Part shown: positions 34,327 to 43,246 of the stretch, one piece after another
How the letters are laid out: every line of letters begins with the position of its first letter
Numbering within the stretch: position 1 is the stretch's first letter
Origin: Hymenobacter sediminis
GTDB lineage: Bacteria > Bacteroidota > Bacteroidia > Cytophagales > Hymenobacteraceae
Reading direction: 5' to 3'
Length of the DNA stretch: 64,000 nt
NCBI RefSeq assembly: GCF_003231285.1
Contig: NZ_QKNS01000002.1
Location: forward strand, 496,001 to 560,000
Translations under genes and position numbers: made by a program
Notes under the pieces: model-generated
What the model saw: only the letters and a program-made list of their open reading frames with translations
What the model was told of the DNA's origin: nothing
Database searches by the model: none

Positions 34327-36399
34327 ATGGCCCGCATCCCGAAAGAAACCGTTGATCAGATCATCCACCACGCCGATATAGTGGAGGTAGTCGGCGACTT
34401 TGTGTCGTTGAAGCGCAAGGGCCAGAATATGTGGGCCTGCTGCCCGTTTCACCACGAGAAGTCGCCGAGTTTCTCAGTAGCGCCGGCCAAGGGGCTGTAC
34501 AAGTGCTTCGGGTGCGGCAAGGCTGGGGGGGTAGTCCAGTTCATCATGGACATTGAGGGCACCAGCTACGTGGAGGCCCTGAAATACCTGGCCAAGAAGT
34601 ATGGGATTGATGTTGAAGAGGAAGAAAAGACGCCCGAGCAGCAGCTGGCCCAAAACGAAAAAGACTCCCAGTACATCGTTTCCAACTGGGCCAAGGACCA
34701 CTACCACCGCCTGCTGCTAAACACTGATGAAGGCCAGGGCATTGGGTTGAGCTACCTGCGCCAGCGCGGCCTCAACCAGACGACTATCAAAACCTTCGAG
34801 CTGGGCTACTCCCTCGACCAGTGGGACGACCTACTGAAATCGGCGGAAAAGGCAGGCTTCGAGCGCAAGTACCTCGAGAAAACTGGCCTCGTCATCACGA
34901 AGGAAGATGACCAGGGCCACGACACCGGCCGCCGCTACGACCGGTTCCGGGGCCGTGTGATGTTCCCGATTCACAACGTATCGGGCCGCGTAATTGGCTT
35001 CGGGGCGCGCACGCTCAAGCCCAACGATAAAACGGCCAAGTACCTCAACTCGCCGGAGTCGGAAATCTACCACAAGTCCGATGTACTTTATGGGCTTTAC
35101 CAGGGGCGGCAGGCCATCCGCACGGAGGAGCTGTGCTACCTGGTAGAGGGCTACCTCGATGTGCTGAGTTTGCACCAAGGCGGCATCAAGAACGTGGTGG
35201 CTTCGTCGGGAACCTCACTCACCGACGGGCAAATCCGCCTTATCAAGCGCTACACCGACAACGTAACGGTGCTCTACGACGGCGACGCGGCCGGCATCCG
35301 GGCCTCGTTGCGGGGTATTGATATGCTCCTGGAAGGCGGCCTGAACGTGCGCGTGGTGCTGTTCCCCGACGGCGACGACCCGGACAGCTACATCCGAAAA
35401 GTAGGCGACCAGCGTTTCAAGGACCACCTCGAAAACGCCAGCCAGGACTTTATTCAGTTTAAAACGGATTTGGTAAGCCGCGAGGCCGCCCAGGACCCCG
35501 TGAAGAAGGCCGAGGCCATCCGGGAGGTGCTGCAAAGCATCAGCAAAGTACCCGACCCGATTAAGCGGCAGGTTTTTCTGCAGCAAACGTCGCAGGCCTT
35601 CAGCATTGATGAGCAGGTCCTGATTTCGGAGTATAACAAGCTGGTACGCAACGCCTCGGGCAAGGCGGCCGGCGGGGCTTCGGGCAGTAGCAGTGGGGTA
35701 GGGGCCAGCGGCAGTTCGGCCTTGCCGACTCCGGCCGCTACCCCCCGCCCGGCCCCAAGGCCGATGAGCCCCGAGGAGGAAGCCGAAGCCCTAATGTACG
35801 GGGCCTCGCCCGAAGACCTGATGGGCGGCGGTGGCGACCTGCTGGCCATTACCAAGGAGGACCTGGAGCCCGTGCCCGACGTGCTGGAGCAGTGCGAGCG
35901 GGAAATTGTGCGCCTGCTGCTGCTGTACTCGCCCCAGCCCTTGGCCCCCGACATCAGCGTGGCCCAGTACCTGCTGCAGCAACTCGATACGCCCTTCAAA
36001 ACCGGTATTTACGCCGATTTGCTCCACCTATGTCAGGAGGAAATGAATCAGGGACGCTGGCCCGAAGTGCGCACCCTCATCCAGCACGGCCGCTCTGATA
36101 TTCGGGCCCTAGTGGCGGAGCTGGCCACGGAGAAGTACGAGCTGAGCCCCAACTGGACAACGCACCAGATTTACGTGCCCCGGGAGCTGGATTTGCTGCA
36201 AACCGCCTGCGACAATGCCATTCTGCGCTTCAACAAAGTAAATGTGGAGCGTGCCCTGGCCGAGCACATGGAAGCCCTGCGTCGCCCCATGGATGAGGCT
36301 GCCCTAGACGAGCATCTGACCAACATTCGCCTGCTCAAGCAGATGGATAACCAACTGGCTAACCTGCTAGGCACTGTCATTCCGCGGGCTGCTATGTAA
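34327..36399 (+). CDS. dnaG: DNA primase
   Basis: A 690-residue primase that lays RNA primers at replication forks. The N-terminal zinc-binding domain has CPFHHEKSPSF...YKCFGCG (Cys39, His42, Cys60, Cys63), followed by the catalytic core with RFRGRVMFPIHNVSGRVIGFGAR. The TOPRIM domain has LVEGYLDVLSLHQ and VTVLYDGDAAGIRA. A low-complexity Gly/Ser/Ala/Pro linker at about 445-485 separates the core from the C-terminal helicase-binding helices. The start follows a TACCTTTG box by 8 bases. The gene stands alone, without the usual rpsU-rpoD neighbours of Proteobacteria. Confidence 0.97.
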   Translation: MARIPKETVDQIIHHADIVEVVGDFVSLKRKGQNMWACCPFHHEKSPSFSVAPAKGLYKCFGCGKAGGVVQFIMDIEGTSYVEALKYLAKKYGIDVEEEEKTPEQQLAQNEKDSQYIVSNWAKDHYHRLLLNTDEGQGIGLSYLRQRGLNQTTIKTFELGYSLDQWDDLLKSAEKAGFERKYLEKTGLVITKEDDQGHDTGRRYDRFRGRVMFPIHNVSGRVIGFGARTLKPNDKTAKYLNSPESEIYHKSDVLYGLYQGRQAIRTEELCYLVEGYLDVLSLHQGGIKNVVASSGTSLTDGQIRLIKRYTDNVTVLYDGDAAGIRASLRGIDMLLEGGLNVRVVLFPDGDDPDSYIRKVGDQRFKDHLENASQDFIQFKTDLVSREAAQDPVKKAEAIREVLQSISKVPDPIKRQVFLQQTSQAFSIDEQVLISEYNKLVRNASGKAAGGASGSSSGVGASGSSALPTPAATPRPAPRPMSPEEEAEALMYGASPEDLMGGGGDLLAITKEDLEPVPDVLEQCEREIVRLLLLYSPQPLAPDISVAQYLLQQLDTPFKTGIYADLLHLCQEEMNQGRWPEVRTLIQHGRSDIRALVAELATEKYELSPNWTTHQIYVPRELDLLQTACDNAILRFNKVNVERALAEHMEALRRPMDEAALDEHLTNIRLLKQMDNQLANLLGTVIPRAAM

Positions 36400-36499
36400 A
36401 CGGGTTTGCGGCATGGGGTGGGGTAGGAAACTGGCCTGGCTATCGGTGGGCAGTGGTTCTTCTTTGTAGCTTTACGCGCCTCACCAGCTCCTTTTGCCT

Positions 36500-37726
36500 G
36501 TGCACATCCTCCAGCTCTGTCCGCGCGTTCCGTATCCGCCCACCGATGGCGGGGCCATTGCCATGTACGACGTAACGGCGGGCCTGAGCCGGGCGGGGCA
36601 CCAGGTAACGGTACTGGCCCTGAACACGCCCAAACACCACCAGCCCGCCAACGTGCTCGACCACCTGGGCTCCCTGGTGCGCCTGATTCCGGTGGACGTG
36701 GACACGCGCCTCTCGCCGGTGAAAGCCCTGCGGAACCTGCTGTTCAGTGAGTTGCCTTACAACATTGAGCGGTTTGTGAGCCCGGCGGTGGTAGCGCGGT
36801 TACAGGACGTCCTGAGCACGGAAACCATTGATGTAATTCAGGTGGAAGGCGGTCTGGTTTCGTGGTACGTGGATACGGTGCAGCGCCTGGCACCCGGTAT
36901 TCCGGTGGTGCTGCGGGCTCACAATGTGGAGTACACCATCTGGCAGATGCTGGCCGAGCGCGAAACCAACGTGCTCAAACGCTTCTACCTAAGTCACCTG
37001 GCCAAACGCCTGCGCCGCTTCGAACACCAGACGTTGCCCCGCTTCGATGCCGTAGCCGCCATTACCGAGCCCGACCAGCGCCGCCTGCGGGAGCTGGGCT
37101 GCCAGGAGCCAGTAGTATTCGTGCCCGCCGGCGTCGATTTGAACCGGTTTCAGCGCGACCCCGCCATCCGGCCCAAACCGCGTACCCTGTTCATGATTGG
37201 CTCCCTGGACTGGCTACCTAACCAAGAGGGCGTGGACTGGCTGCTGCGCGAGGTGTGGCCCAAAGCCCATGAGCTATACCCCGAGCTTGAGCTGCACATT
37301 GCCGGCAAGGAAACCCCACCTCACATCCGCAACCTGAACCTTCCCGGCGTTACTATTCACGGCTTCGTGGAGTCGGCGGCGGAGTTTATGCAGCAGTACG
37401 AGGTGATGCTGGTGCCCTTGCTCAGTGGGGGCGGTATGCGCATTAAAATCATCGAAGGCATGGCCCTGGGCAAGTGCATTATCAGCACTGGCCTGGGTTC
37501 GGAGGGTATTCACGTGCGCGACAACTTTGATATTGTGCTCTGCGACGAGCCCTTGGAGTGGATTGAGCGCTTGGGCCGCTACTACCGCGGCGAGCTAGGC
37601 CAGCAGGACATTGGCGAAGAAGCTGCCCGCACCATTGCCCGCCTCTACGACAACCGCCGGGTCGTGGAAAGCTTCCTTGATCTGTACACCATCCTGACGC
37701 CCCAACCCCGTGCTGCCACTCGTTGA
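36500..37726 (+). CDS. Glycosyltransferase, GT4-like (group 1)
   Basis: About 408 residues. GTG at 36500 gives MHILQLCPRVPYPPTDGGAIAMYDV, the usual N terminus; TTG at 36494 is the alternative. Two Rossmann domains: N-terminal acceptor-binding part with APGIPVVLRAHNVEYTIWQ, then a hinge and the nucleotide-sugar part with LFMIGSLDWLPNQEGVDWLL, LELHIAGKETPPHI, VTIHGFVE and VMLVPLLSGGGMRIKIIEGMALGKCIISTGLGSEG, which carries the EX7E-like region. It would move a sugar to a lipid or polysaccharide acceptor. The next gene, another glycosyltransferase, overlaps by 17 bases, so both belong to one operon for surface glycan. Confidence 0.9.
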   Translation: MHILQLCPRVPYPPTDGGAIAMYDVTAGLSRAGHQVTVLALNTPKHHQPANVLDHLGSLVRLIPVDVDTRLSPVKALRNLLFSELPYNIERFVSPAVVARLQDVLSTETIDVIQVEGGLVSWYVDTVQRLAPGIPVVLRAHNVEYTIWQMLAERETNVLKRFYLSHLAKRLRRFEHQTLPRFDAVAAITEPDQRRLRELGCQEPVVFVPAGVDLNRFQRDPAIRPKPRTLFMIGSLDWLPNQEGVDWLLREVWPKAHELYPELELHIAGKETPPHIRNLNLPGVTIHGFVESAAEFMQQYEVMLVPLLSGGGMRIKIIEGMALGKCIISTGLGSEGIHVRDNFDIVLCDEPLEWIERLGRYYRGELGQQDIGEEAARTIARLYDNRRVVESFLDLYTILTPQPRAATR

Positions 37727-38915
37727 TGCCGGGGTTGCGGCCGTGCTTTGGGGTAGCCTGCTGCTGGTAGCGCACACCTATGTGCTGTTTCCGTTGCTTC
37801 TGTCGCGCCTGGCCCGCGGCCGTCGGCAAAACCGGCAGGTGTATCAGCCCGCTGACCCGGAGCTCCCCCGCGTGGATATTCTGCTGGCCGTGTACAACGA
37901 GGAGCAGGTGATAGAGGAGAAGATTCGCTCCACGTTTACTACCACCTATCCGCTCGATAAGCTCACTTTTTACATCGGCTCCGATAACTCCCAAGATCAG
38001 ACGAACGCCCTGATAACCCGGCTGGCCGCCCACCACCCCGGCCTGCAGTTCCGGCCCTTTCACCAGCGCACTGGTAAGCCCGGCGTCATGGAGGCCTTGT
38101 CGGCCGAGGCTACGGCTCCCGTGTTGGTACTGACGGATGCCAACGTATTCTTCACCCCCGATACCCTTTATCACCTCGTCAAGCACTTCCGAAACCCGCG
38201 CATCGGGCAAGTGGGCGGCAACATCCTCAACCCCGACAGCCAGCACACCGGCATTTCAGGTCAGGAAAAAGCCTATCTGGAGCGCGAAAACCTTCTGAAA
38301 TACCAGGAAGGCGTTGTGTGGGGTGCGATGATTGGGGCCTTTGGGGGGTGCTTTGCCGTCCGCCGAGCCTGCTACTACCCGGCCCCACGTTCCTTTATCG
38401 TCGATGACTTTTTTATCTCGATGGCCGTGCTGCAGGAGGGCTATCAGGCCATCAACGAGCTGGAGGCCATTTGCCACGAGGACGTATCGGATAAGCTGCC
38501 GGAGGAGTTCCGGCGCAAAGCCCGCATTTCAACTGGTAACTTCCAGAACTTAGTGGCGTTCCGGCGCCTGCTGTGGCCGCCCTGGCGGGGCGTGAGCTTC
38601 GCATACTGGTCGCACAAGGTGCTGCGTTGGCTGACGCCCCTGCTGCTAGTGCTGATGCTACTGAGCAACCTGGTGCTGGTGCTACGCGGGGCAGGCTGGT
38701 TTTACCAACTCATGCTGGCTGGGCAGATAGCGGCCCCGGCCGTGCTGCTTCTGGACTCGGCCTTGCACCGCCTGAATGTACATTTCCGGCTCTTGCGCTT
38801 CATCACCCACTTTTATAGCATGAATATGGCTCTGCTGGTGGGCCTGTGGCGCTTCCTGAAAGGAGTAAAAACCACCGTCTGGGAGCCTACCCAACGGTTT
38901 CAGCACAAAGGGTGA
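37710..38915 (+). CDS. Membrane glycosyltransferase, GT2 family
   Basis: 401 residues starting with GTG at 37710 inside the end of the previous gene. One N-terminal membrane helix (AVLWGSLLLVAHTYVLFPLLL) is followed by a GT-A domain: DILLAVYNEEQVIEEKI, FYIGSDNSQDQT, VLVLTDANVFFTPDTL (metal site), GGCFAVRR, and VDDFFISMAVLQEGYQ with EDVSDKLPEEFRRKAR as the acid and QxxRW-like region. The C terminus has about three more helices (WLTPLLLVLMLLSNLVLVL and onward). It resembles synthases and transferases that build and export polysaccharide. Two long inverted repeats follow. Confidence 0.88.
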   Translation: MLPLVDAGVAAVLWGSLLLVAHTYVLFPLLLSRLARGRRQNRQVYQPADPELPRVDILLAVYNEEQVIEEKIRSTFTTTYPLDKLTFYIGSDNSQDQTNALITRLAAHHPGLQFRPFHQRTGKPGVMEALSAEATAPVLVLTDANVFFTPDTLYHLVKHFRNPRIGQVGGNILNPDSQHTGISGQEKAYLERENLLKYQEGVVWGAMIGAFGGCFAVRRACYYPAPRSFIVDDFFISMAVLQEGYQAINELEAICHEDVSDKLPEEFRRKARISTGNFQNLVAFRRLLWPPWRGVSFAYWSHKVLRWLTPLLLVLMLLSNLVLVLRGAGWFYQLMLAGQIAAPAVLLLDSALHRLNVHFRLLRFITHFYSMNMALLVGLWRFLKGVKTTVWEPTQRFQHKG

Positions 38916-38951
38916 GGTAGGGTGATGAGGTGATAGGGGACAGGGTAAGGG

Positions 38952-39053
38952 CACGTCATGTCGAGCTGGTCGAGACATCTCGCGTGCTGATGTCGCCAGA
39001 GTAATCTGATTACCATTGCACGCGAGATGTCTCGACCAGCTCGACATGACGTG
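38952..39053. repeat. Perfect 35-bp inverted repeat (REP-like)
   Basis: 38952-38986 is an exact inverted complement of 39019-39053. The 32-base spacer holds its own palindrome GTAATC-T-GATTAC (39001-39013). The arm begins CACGTCATGTCGAGCTGG and contains CGAGACATCTCGCGTG. Related beginnings (CACGTCATCCTG, CACGTCATTCCTGAGG) occur at 46720 and 51227, so this is the best-kept member of a dispersed family. It lies past the end of the glycosyltransferase gene. Confidence 0.9.
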
Positions 39054-39083
39054 TTTGTGGCTCTTCATAGGTTGGCACTCAGA

Positions 39084-39154
39084 AAGCACTTCACCCACCG
39101 GAGGAGGGGTAGAAAGTGAGTTTTCCTACCCCTCCTCCGGTGGGTGAAGTGCTT
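39084..39154. repeat. Perfect 29-bp inverted repeat
   Basis: 39084-39112 is the exact inverted complement of 39126-39154 with a 13-base spacer. Each arm contains GGAGGAGGGGTAG or its complement. It lies between the convergent ends of the glycosyltransferase and lipoprotein genes and has no sequence in common with the inverted repeat just before it. It may act as a two-way transcription stop. Confidence 0.9.
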
Positions 39155-39175
39155 GCATAGTGAGCCTAAGAAAGC

Positions 39176-39802
39176 CTACAGCTTCGCGAGCTTGTTGAGG
39201 TCTACCTGTTTCGCCACGGATTCTACCAGCTCCAGGTCGGGCTGCTTATCGGCTGTCACTTTTACCATAAAGCGGCCTCCTACGGCCAGCATCAGCTCGG
39301 CCTGGCGGTCCTTTTTGCGGTAGGTTTCCATGCCGGAAACTCCATCTATACCCAGGTTAGTCGATTTGATGATCTGCTCATCGTCTTCGCTTTCCATGCC
39401 CATGCCCAAGATGGCGCCCGCACCCTGATACAGCTTATTGGCGCCGTTGTAGTCAATGAGTTCCAGCTTCACGGTTGCGCTGTCGTTGGTGAACTCGCGC
39501 CCAGCATTGGAGAATGCCATTCCGCTCATCTTCATCGACTGGCCGGTGGGGTTAGCTGCGGTGTAGCCGCTTACTTCGGCGGGCAAGAAGGCTTGCAGCT
39601 CCTTATAGGGTAGGGAGAGAGTGTCGCCGCGCTTCTCGCGCTCAGCCCGGCGGCTCTCGGCCTCGTCTAGGGCCGTCGTCATCTTCTCACCAGCATCCTT
39701 CAGCTTTGCCAGCGAGTCGTACGATTTCTTTGCCTGTTGGGCCTGCTCGCAAGAAGTCAGCAGCAGGGTTGCGCCCACAAGTACAGGTAGGAGTTTATTC
39801 AT
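39176..39802 (-). CDS. Hypothetical lipoprotein
   Basis: 208 residues. The lipoprotein leader MNKLLPVLVGATLLLTSC is followed by a charged helical stretch (KKSYDSLAKLKDAGEKMTTALDEAESRRAEREKR). The rest is a mixed domain with FLPAEVSGYTAANPTGQSMKM, VKLELIDYNGANKLYQGAGAI and MLAVGGRFMVKVTADKQPDLELVESVAKQVDL. I do not recognise the family. The last part looks like the small alpha/beta domains seen in periplasmic lipoproteins of unknown role. It has the clearest promoter in the window. Likely sits in the inner leaflet of the outer membrane. Confidence 0.8.
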   Translation of the reverse strand: MNKLLPVLVGATLLLTSCEQAQQAKKSYDSLAKLKDAGEKMTTALDEAESRRAEREKRGDTLSLPYKELQAFLPAEVSGYTAANPTGQSMKMSGMAFSNAGREFTNDSATVKLELIDYNGANKLYQGAGAILGMGMESEDDEQIIKSTNLGIDGVSGMETYRKKDRQAELMLAVGGRFMVKVTADKQPDLELVESVAKQVDLNKLAKL

Positions 39803-39833
39803 AGAAGTGGTGGGTGAAGAATATATTAGGTTT

Positions 39834-39862
39834 CAAATATAGAGGTCTTGCCCACACAGCAA
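39834..39862 (-). promoter_or_regulatory. Bacteroidota promoter (TTG, 18-base spacer, TATATTTG)
   Basis: The minus strand has TTG at 39862-39860, 18 bases, then TATATTTG at 39841-39834. Both boxes and the spacing fit the -33/-7 Bacteroidota promoter. It drives the lipoprotein gene starting at 39802. Confidence 0.7.
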
Positions 39863-39978
39863 GCCGCAGGAACTCCAAGCTGCTGTTGCCCTCACCGGAA
39901 CCACCTATAGTGAGCTTGTCCTCTTTCCTGGCTATGTTAAGGCCTTGATTTTCGTTGGTTTCCTGAATTCTTACCGCT

Positions 39979-40791
39979 ATGAAAACCCTGCGTATTGCCA
40001 TTCTGGGCTGTGGCAACATGGGCATGGCCTTCGCCAAAGCCTTTTTGCACTACAACCTCGTGGCCCGCGCCGACTTATTGCTGCTGGGCCGCCACCAGGA
40101 GCACTGCCAACGCCTGGCCGCCAGCCACCCCGGCCTGCCCAGTGCCGAGCTGACGCCGGCCGTCGGTGCCTATGATGTGGTGCTGGTAGCGGTTAAGCCT
40201 CAGGATTTTGGCAAAATTGCTGAAGGGCTCCGCGCGGTACTACAGCCAAAACAGGTGGTGGTGTCTATTATGGCAGGTATCCCGATTGCGCGGTTGCAGC
40301 GGGAACTGGCGCACCAGCAGGTGCTGCGGGCCATGCCCAACACGCCGGCCTTACTGGGCATGGGCATTACCGGGTTTTCGGCCGCGCCGGAGGTAGAGCG
40401 TAGCCGCCTGCACCAGGTAGAAAACCTGCTGAACGCCACCGGGCGCTCTATTTTCCTGGAAGATGAAAGCCTGCTCGACGCCGTCACGGCCGTAAGTGGC
40501 AGTGGCCCGGCTTACTTCTACTATATCGTGCAGGCTATGATGCGGGCCGGGCAGGAACTGGGCTTCTCCGAATCAGTAGCTGGGTTGCTGGTAAAGCAAA
40601 CGATGCTGGGCGCCTACCATCTACTCAACACGTCCGATAAAACCCCCGACGAGTTGATTGCCGCCGTAGCCTCCAAGGGCGGCACTACCGAAGCCGCTCT
40701 GCGCGAATTTCAGGCCGGCGACTTGGCCCAAACCCTCGCCGCCGGCATCAAAGCCGCTCAACACCGCGCCACCCAACTCGCGAAGGAATAA
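39979..40791 (+). CDS. proC: Pyrroline-5-carboxylate reductase
   Basis: A 270-residue enzyme of the last step of proline synthesis: reduction of pyrroline-5-carboxylate with NAD(P)H. The Rossmann start RIAILGCGNMGMAFAKAF, DVVLVAVKPQDFGKIAEGL, VVSIMAGIPIARLQREL, RAMPNTPALLGMGITGF, and the late AVTAVSGSGPAYFYYIVQAM and VASKGGTTEAALREF motifs are all present and complete. Single gene; the proA and proB partners are not in view. A 22-bp inverted repeat follows 13 bases past the stop codon. Confidence 0.97.
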   Translation: MKTLRIAILGCGNMGMAFAKAFLHYNLVARADLLLLGRHQEHCQRLAASHPGLPSAELTPAVGAYDVVLVAVKPQDFGKIAEGLRAVLQPKQVVVSIMAGIPIARLQRELAHQQVLRAMPNTPALLGMGITGFSAAPEVERSRLHQVENLLNATGRSIFLEDESLLDAVTAVSGSGPAYFYYIVQAMMRAGQELGFSESVAGLLVKQTMLGAYHLLNTSDKTPDELIAAVASKGGTTEAALREFQAGDLAQTLAAGIKAAQHRATQLAKE

Positions 40792-40803
40792 GTGCTAAAA
40801 TGA

Positions 40804-40885
40804 TGAAATAGGGAAAAGGTGAGTTCGGGGTTCCGTTAGTGCTGATGCGCCAACAGAACAGCAAACTCACCATTTCCCTATTTCA
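40804..40885. repeat. 22-bp inverted repeat after proC
   Basis: 40804-40825 matches the inverted complement of 40864-40885 at 21 of 22 positions, with a 38-base spacer. The right part (ACTCACCATTTCCC...) resembles ATTCACCATTTCACC near 8868, so the element or its building blocks recur in other gaps. Confidence 0.75.
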
Positions 40886-41001
40886 CCATCTCACCTTTCG
40901 TAACTTCGGGCGGCCGTTGCTGGTTGTAGCAGCAGTTCGCGGCTGATTTCCCGAATCTGAAATCCGCGAAATCCTTTTTAATCCGTTTAAATCCGCTATT
41001 C

Positions 41002-42249
41002 ATGCTGGATTCCATCGAAGACGCCATTGCCGATATCCGCGCCGGAAAGGTAGTGGTGGTTGTGGACGACGAAGACCGTGAAAACGAAGGCGACTTTATC
41101 TGCGCCGCCCGTTGTGCCACCCCCGAAGTTATCAATTTCATGGCTACCCACGGCCGGGGCCTGGTATGTGCTCCGCTCATTGAGCAGCGCTGCGAAGAGT
41201 TGGGTTTGGAGCTGATGGTAGGCCGCAACACGGCTCTCCACTCTACGCCCTTCACTGTCAGCATCGACTTGCTGAAAAATGGTGTAACTACCGGCATCTC
41301 GGCTTCCGACCGTTCCAAAACCATTCTGGCCCTCATTGACCCCGATACTAAGCCGGAGGAGCTGGGCAAGCCGGGCCACATCTTCCCCCTGAAAGCCCGC
41401 AAAGAAGGTGTATTACGCCGGGCTGGTCACACTGAAGCGGCCATCGACCTGGCCCGCCTCGCGGGGTTTGAGCCGGCCGGGGTGCTGGTAGAGATTCTGC
41501 GGGAAGACGGCGAAATGGCCCGTTTGCCCGAACTGCGCGAGGTAGCAACCAAATGGAACCTCAAGCTGATTTCGGTACAGGACCTGATCAAGTACCGTCT
41601 CGAGAAAGAAAGCCTCATTACCCGCGAAATTTCGGTGAAGCTGCCTACTGACTATGGCGACTTCGACCTGATTGCCTACACCCAGCGCAGCACCAACGCT
41701 CAGCACCTGGCCCTGGTAAAAGGCGACATTTCGGGCCCCGAGCCCGTGCTGGTGCGCGTGCACAGCTCCTGCGTAACCGGCGACATCTTCGGGAGTTGCC
41801 GTTGTGACTGCGGCCCCCAACTGCACCGCGCCATGCAACAGATTGAGCGTGAAGGCCGCGGCGTTATCGTGTATATGAACCAAGAAGGCCGTGGCATTGG
41901 CCTCCTGAACAAGCTGCGCGCCTACAAGCTGCAGGAGCAGGGCCGCGACACGGTAGAAGCTAACATTGAACTCGGCTTCGGCATGGATGAGCGGGATTAT
42001 GGGGTAGGCGCCGCCCTGCTGCGTGATTTGGGCATTAGCAAGATGCGCCTGCTTTCCAACAACCCGCGCAAGCGGACCGGCCTGATGGGCTACGGCCTCG
42101 AAATCGTGGAGTCGGTGCCTATTGAGGTGGAACCCAACGAGCACAATGAGCGCTACCTCACCACCAAGCGCGACAAGCTGGGCCACACCATTCTGCACAA
42201 AGACCGCACCCCCCACCCGGATACGGCGGCCACTACGGCGGCGGAGTAA
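41002..42249 (+). CDS. ribBA: Bifunctional DHBP synthase / GTP cyclohydrolase II
   Basis: 415 residues with two complete domains of riboflavin synthesis. RibB (1-205) turns ribulose-5-phosphate into dihydroxybutanone phosphate: [40 protein letters not shown] and [17 protein letters not shown]. RibA (206-415) opens [24 protein letters not shown] with the zinc-binding cysteines, [17 protein letters not shown] and [13 protein letters not shown]. No FMN riboswitch could be seen in the 116 bases before it, and no other rib gene is near. A strong hairpin terminator follows. Confidence 0.97.
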   Translation: MLDSIEDAIADIRAGKVVVVVDDEDRENEGDFICAARCATPEVINFMATHGRGLVCAPLIEQRCEELGLELMVGRNTALHSTPFTVSIDLLKNGVTTGISASDRSKTILALIDPDTKPEELGKPGHIFPLKARKEGVLRRAGHTEAAIDLARLAGFEPAGVLVEILREDGEMARLPELREVATKWNLKLISVQDLIKYRLEKESLITREISVKLPTDYGDFDLIAYTQRSTNAQHLALVKGDISGPEPVLVRVHSSCVTGDIFGSCRCDCGPQLHRAMQQIEREGRGVIVYMNQEGRGIGLLNKLRAYKLQEQGRDTVEANIELGFGMDERDYGVGAALLRDLGISKMRLLSNNPRKRTGLMGYGLEIVESVPIEVEPNEHNERYLTTKRDKLGHTILHKDRTPHPDTAATTAAE

Positions 42250-42276
42250 AACAAATCCAGCGTCACCGATTACACT

Positions 42277-42317
42277 AGGCTCCTGTCGAACGTAGTTTCG
42301 GCAGGAGCCTGTTTCTT
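42277..42317 (+). terminator. Terminator after ribBA
   Basis: AGGCTCCTGTCGAA (42277-42290) pairs with 42297-42310 (13 matches and one G-U pair) and is followed by GTTTCTTTC. Confidence 0.82.
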
Positions 42318-42375
42318 TCGGAAAATCAATGATTTTAACGGCAATACTTCGACACGGAAATATCCTTTATTCCTT

Positions 42376-43109
42376 ATGATGCGTCTGTTTTCAACCTGCA
42401 TAGCAGCTGCTTCATTGTTTGCAACCTCTACCGCGCAGGCTCAACAGACCATCCGAAAAACGCCTACGGCCCGCGAGGTGAAACAAGCAGTTGAGCACTT
42501 GGCTGACCTTGCAATAGGTGATGGTGAGGCCGATTTTGTGGCTCGAAAAGTAGTGGCCTACCTGAAAGCACATCGGCTTGATGATGACGAAGCTAGTGAG
42601 CTAGGCCTCACCTTGGCAGCCGCCTCAGATGATCAGGCCCAGTTATGTGTGTACTATTTCTCGCACGACTCGGGCGGTACCCCGGCACCGTGGATAACGT
42701 GGTGCTGCAGTGGCAAAATGCAGCGGGTAAGCTGTTTGCGTATCACTTGCCGGTAGAATGTGCCTTTACTGAATTGTATCCGCTTAAGACGCCAGGCCGC
42801 AACATGTATTTGTTGCTGGGCCGTGAGAAAGCCTATACCTTTTGCCTCGCCTTCACGGCGTACGTGGTGGAGCTTAAAGGAGACTATCTGATTTTAGATA
42901 ACCAGGTGTTCAGTGTAAACGGATACAGTGACAAGAATGAGTTGTCAGCCTGTAACGTGGAAATGACCTTCGATCCGGCCCGGCAGGTTCTGTCAGTGGA
43001 TATAGATGACGGTCTTCCAAAAAGTGAAGAGGGAGATGGCTTTTCTGCTACACCGTTTAAGCCGTTTAAACTTCGCTTTCAGCAAGGCCGGTTTGTGCCG
43101 CTGCGGTAG
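42376..43109 (+). pseudogene. Secreted hypothetical protein, frameshifted paralog of the next gene
   Basis: The first frame (from ATG 42376) has a signal peptide (MMRLFSTCIAAASLFATSTAQAQ) and runs with TPTAREVKQAVEHLADLA and VARKVVAYLKAHRLDDDEASELGLTL up to YYFSHDSGGT. There, at about 42681-42684 in a CCCC run, one base is missing relative to the downstream paralog. A second frame continues with TVDNVVLQWQNAAGKLFAYHLPVE to the end at 43109. With the base restored, the two halves align with the neighbour along the whole length. It may be a young pseudogene, a phase-variable gene or a sequencing error. Confidence 0.8.
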
Positions 43110-43154
43110 CTAAATCAAGCACTATGCCCGCCATTACAGCCTGAGCTTTACCAA

Positions 43155-43202
43155 CCGTGAGCAAGTTGGCGTACCCGGTCAACTACGCTAACTTGCTCAC
43201 GG
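43155..43202. terminator. 19-bp hairpin between the two paralogs
   Basis: 43155-43173 pairs with 43184-43202 at 18 of 19 positions around a 10-base loop (arm begins CCGTGAGCAAGTT). It should stop or strongly slow transcription between the frameshifted gene and its intact copy. No T run follows. Confidence 0.7.
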
Positions 43203-43246
43203 CTGCTCCGCAACCGTAGGCCCTTAGCATTGCTTTCGTGAACCTG

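Noticed and set aside
40886..41001. Possible FMN riboswitch before ribBA
   Set aside because: The stretch is only 116 bases, and the conserved FMN-element core and multi-helix layout could not be seen.
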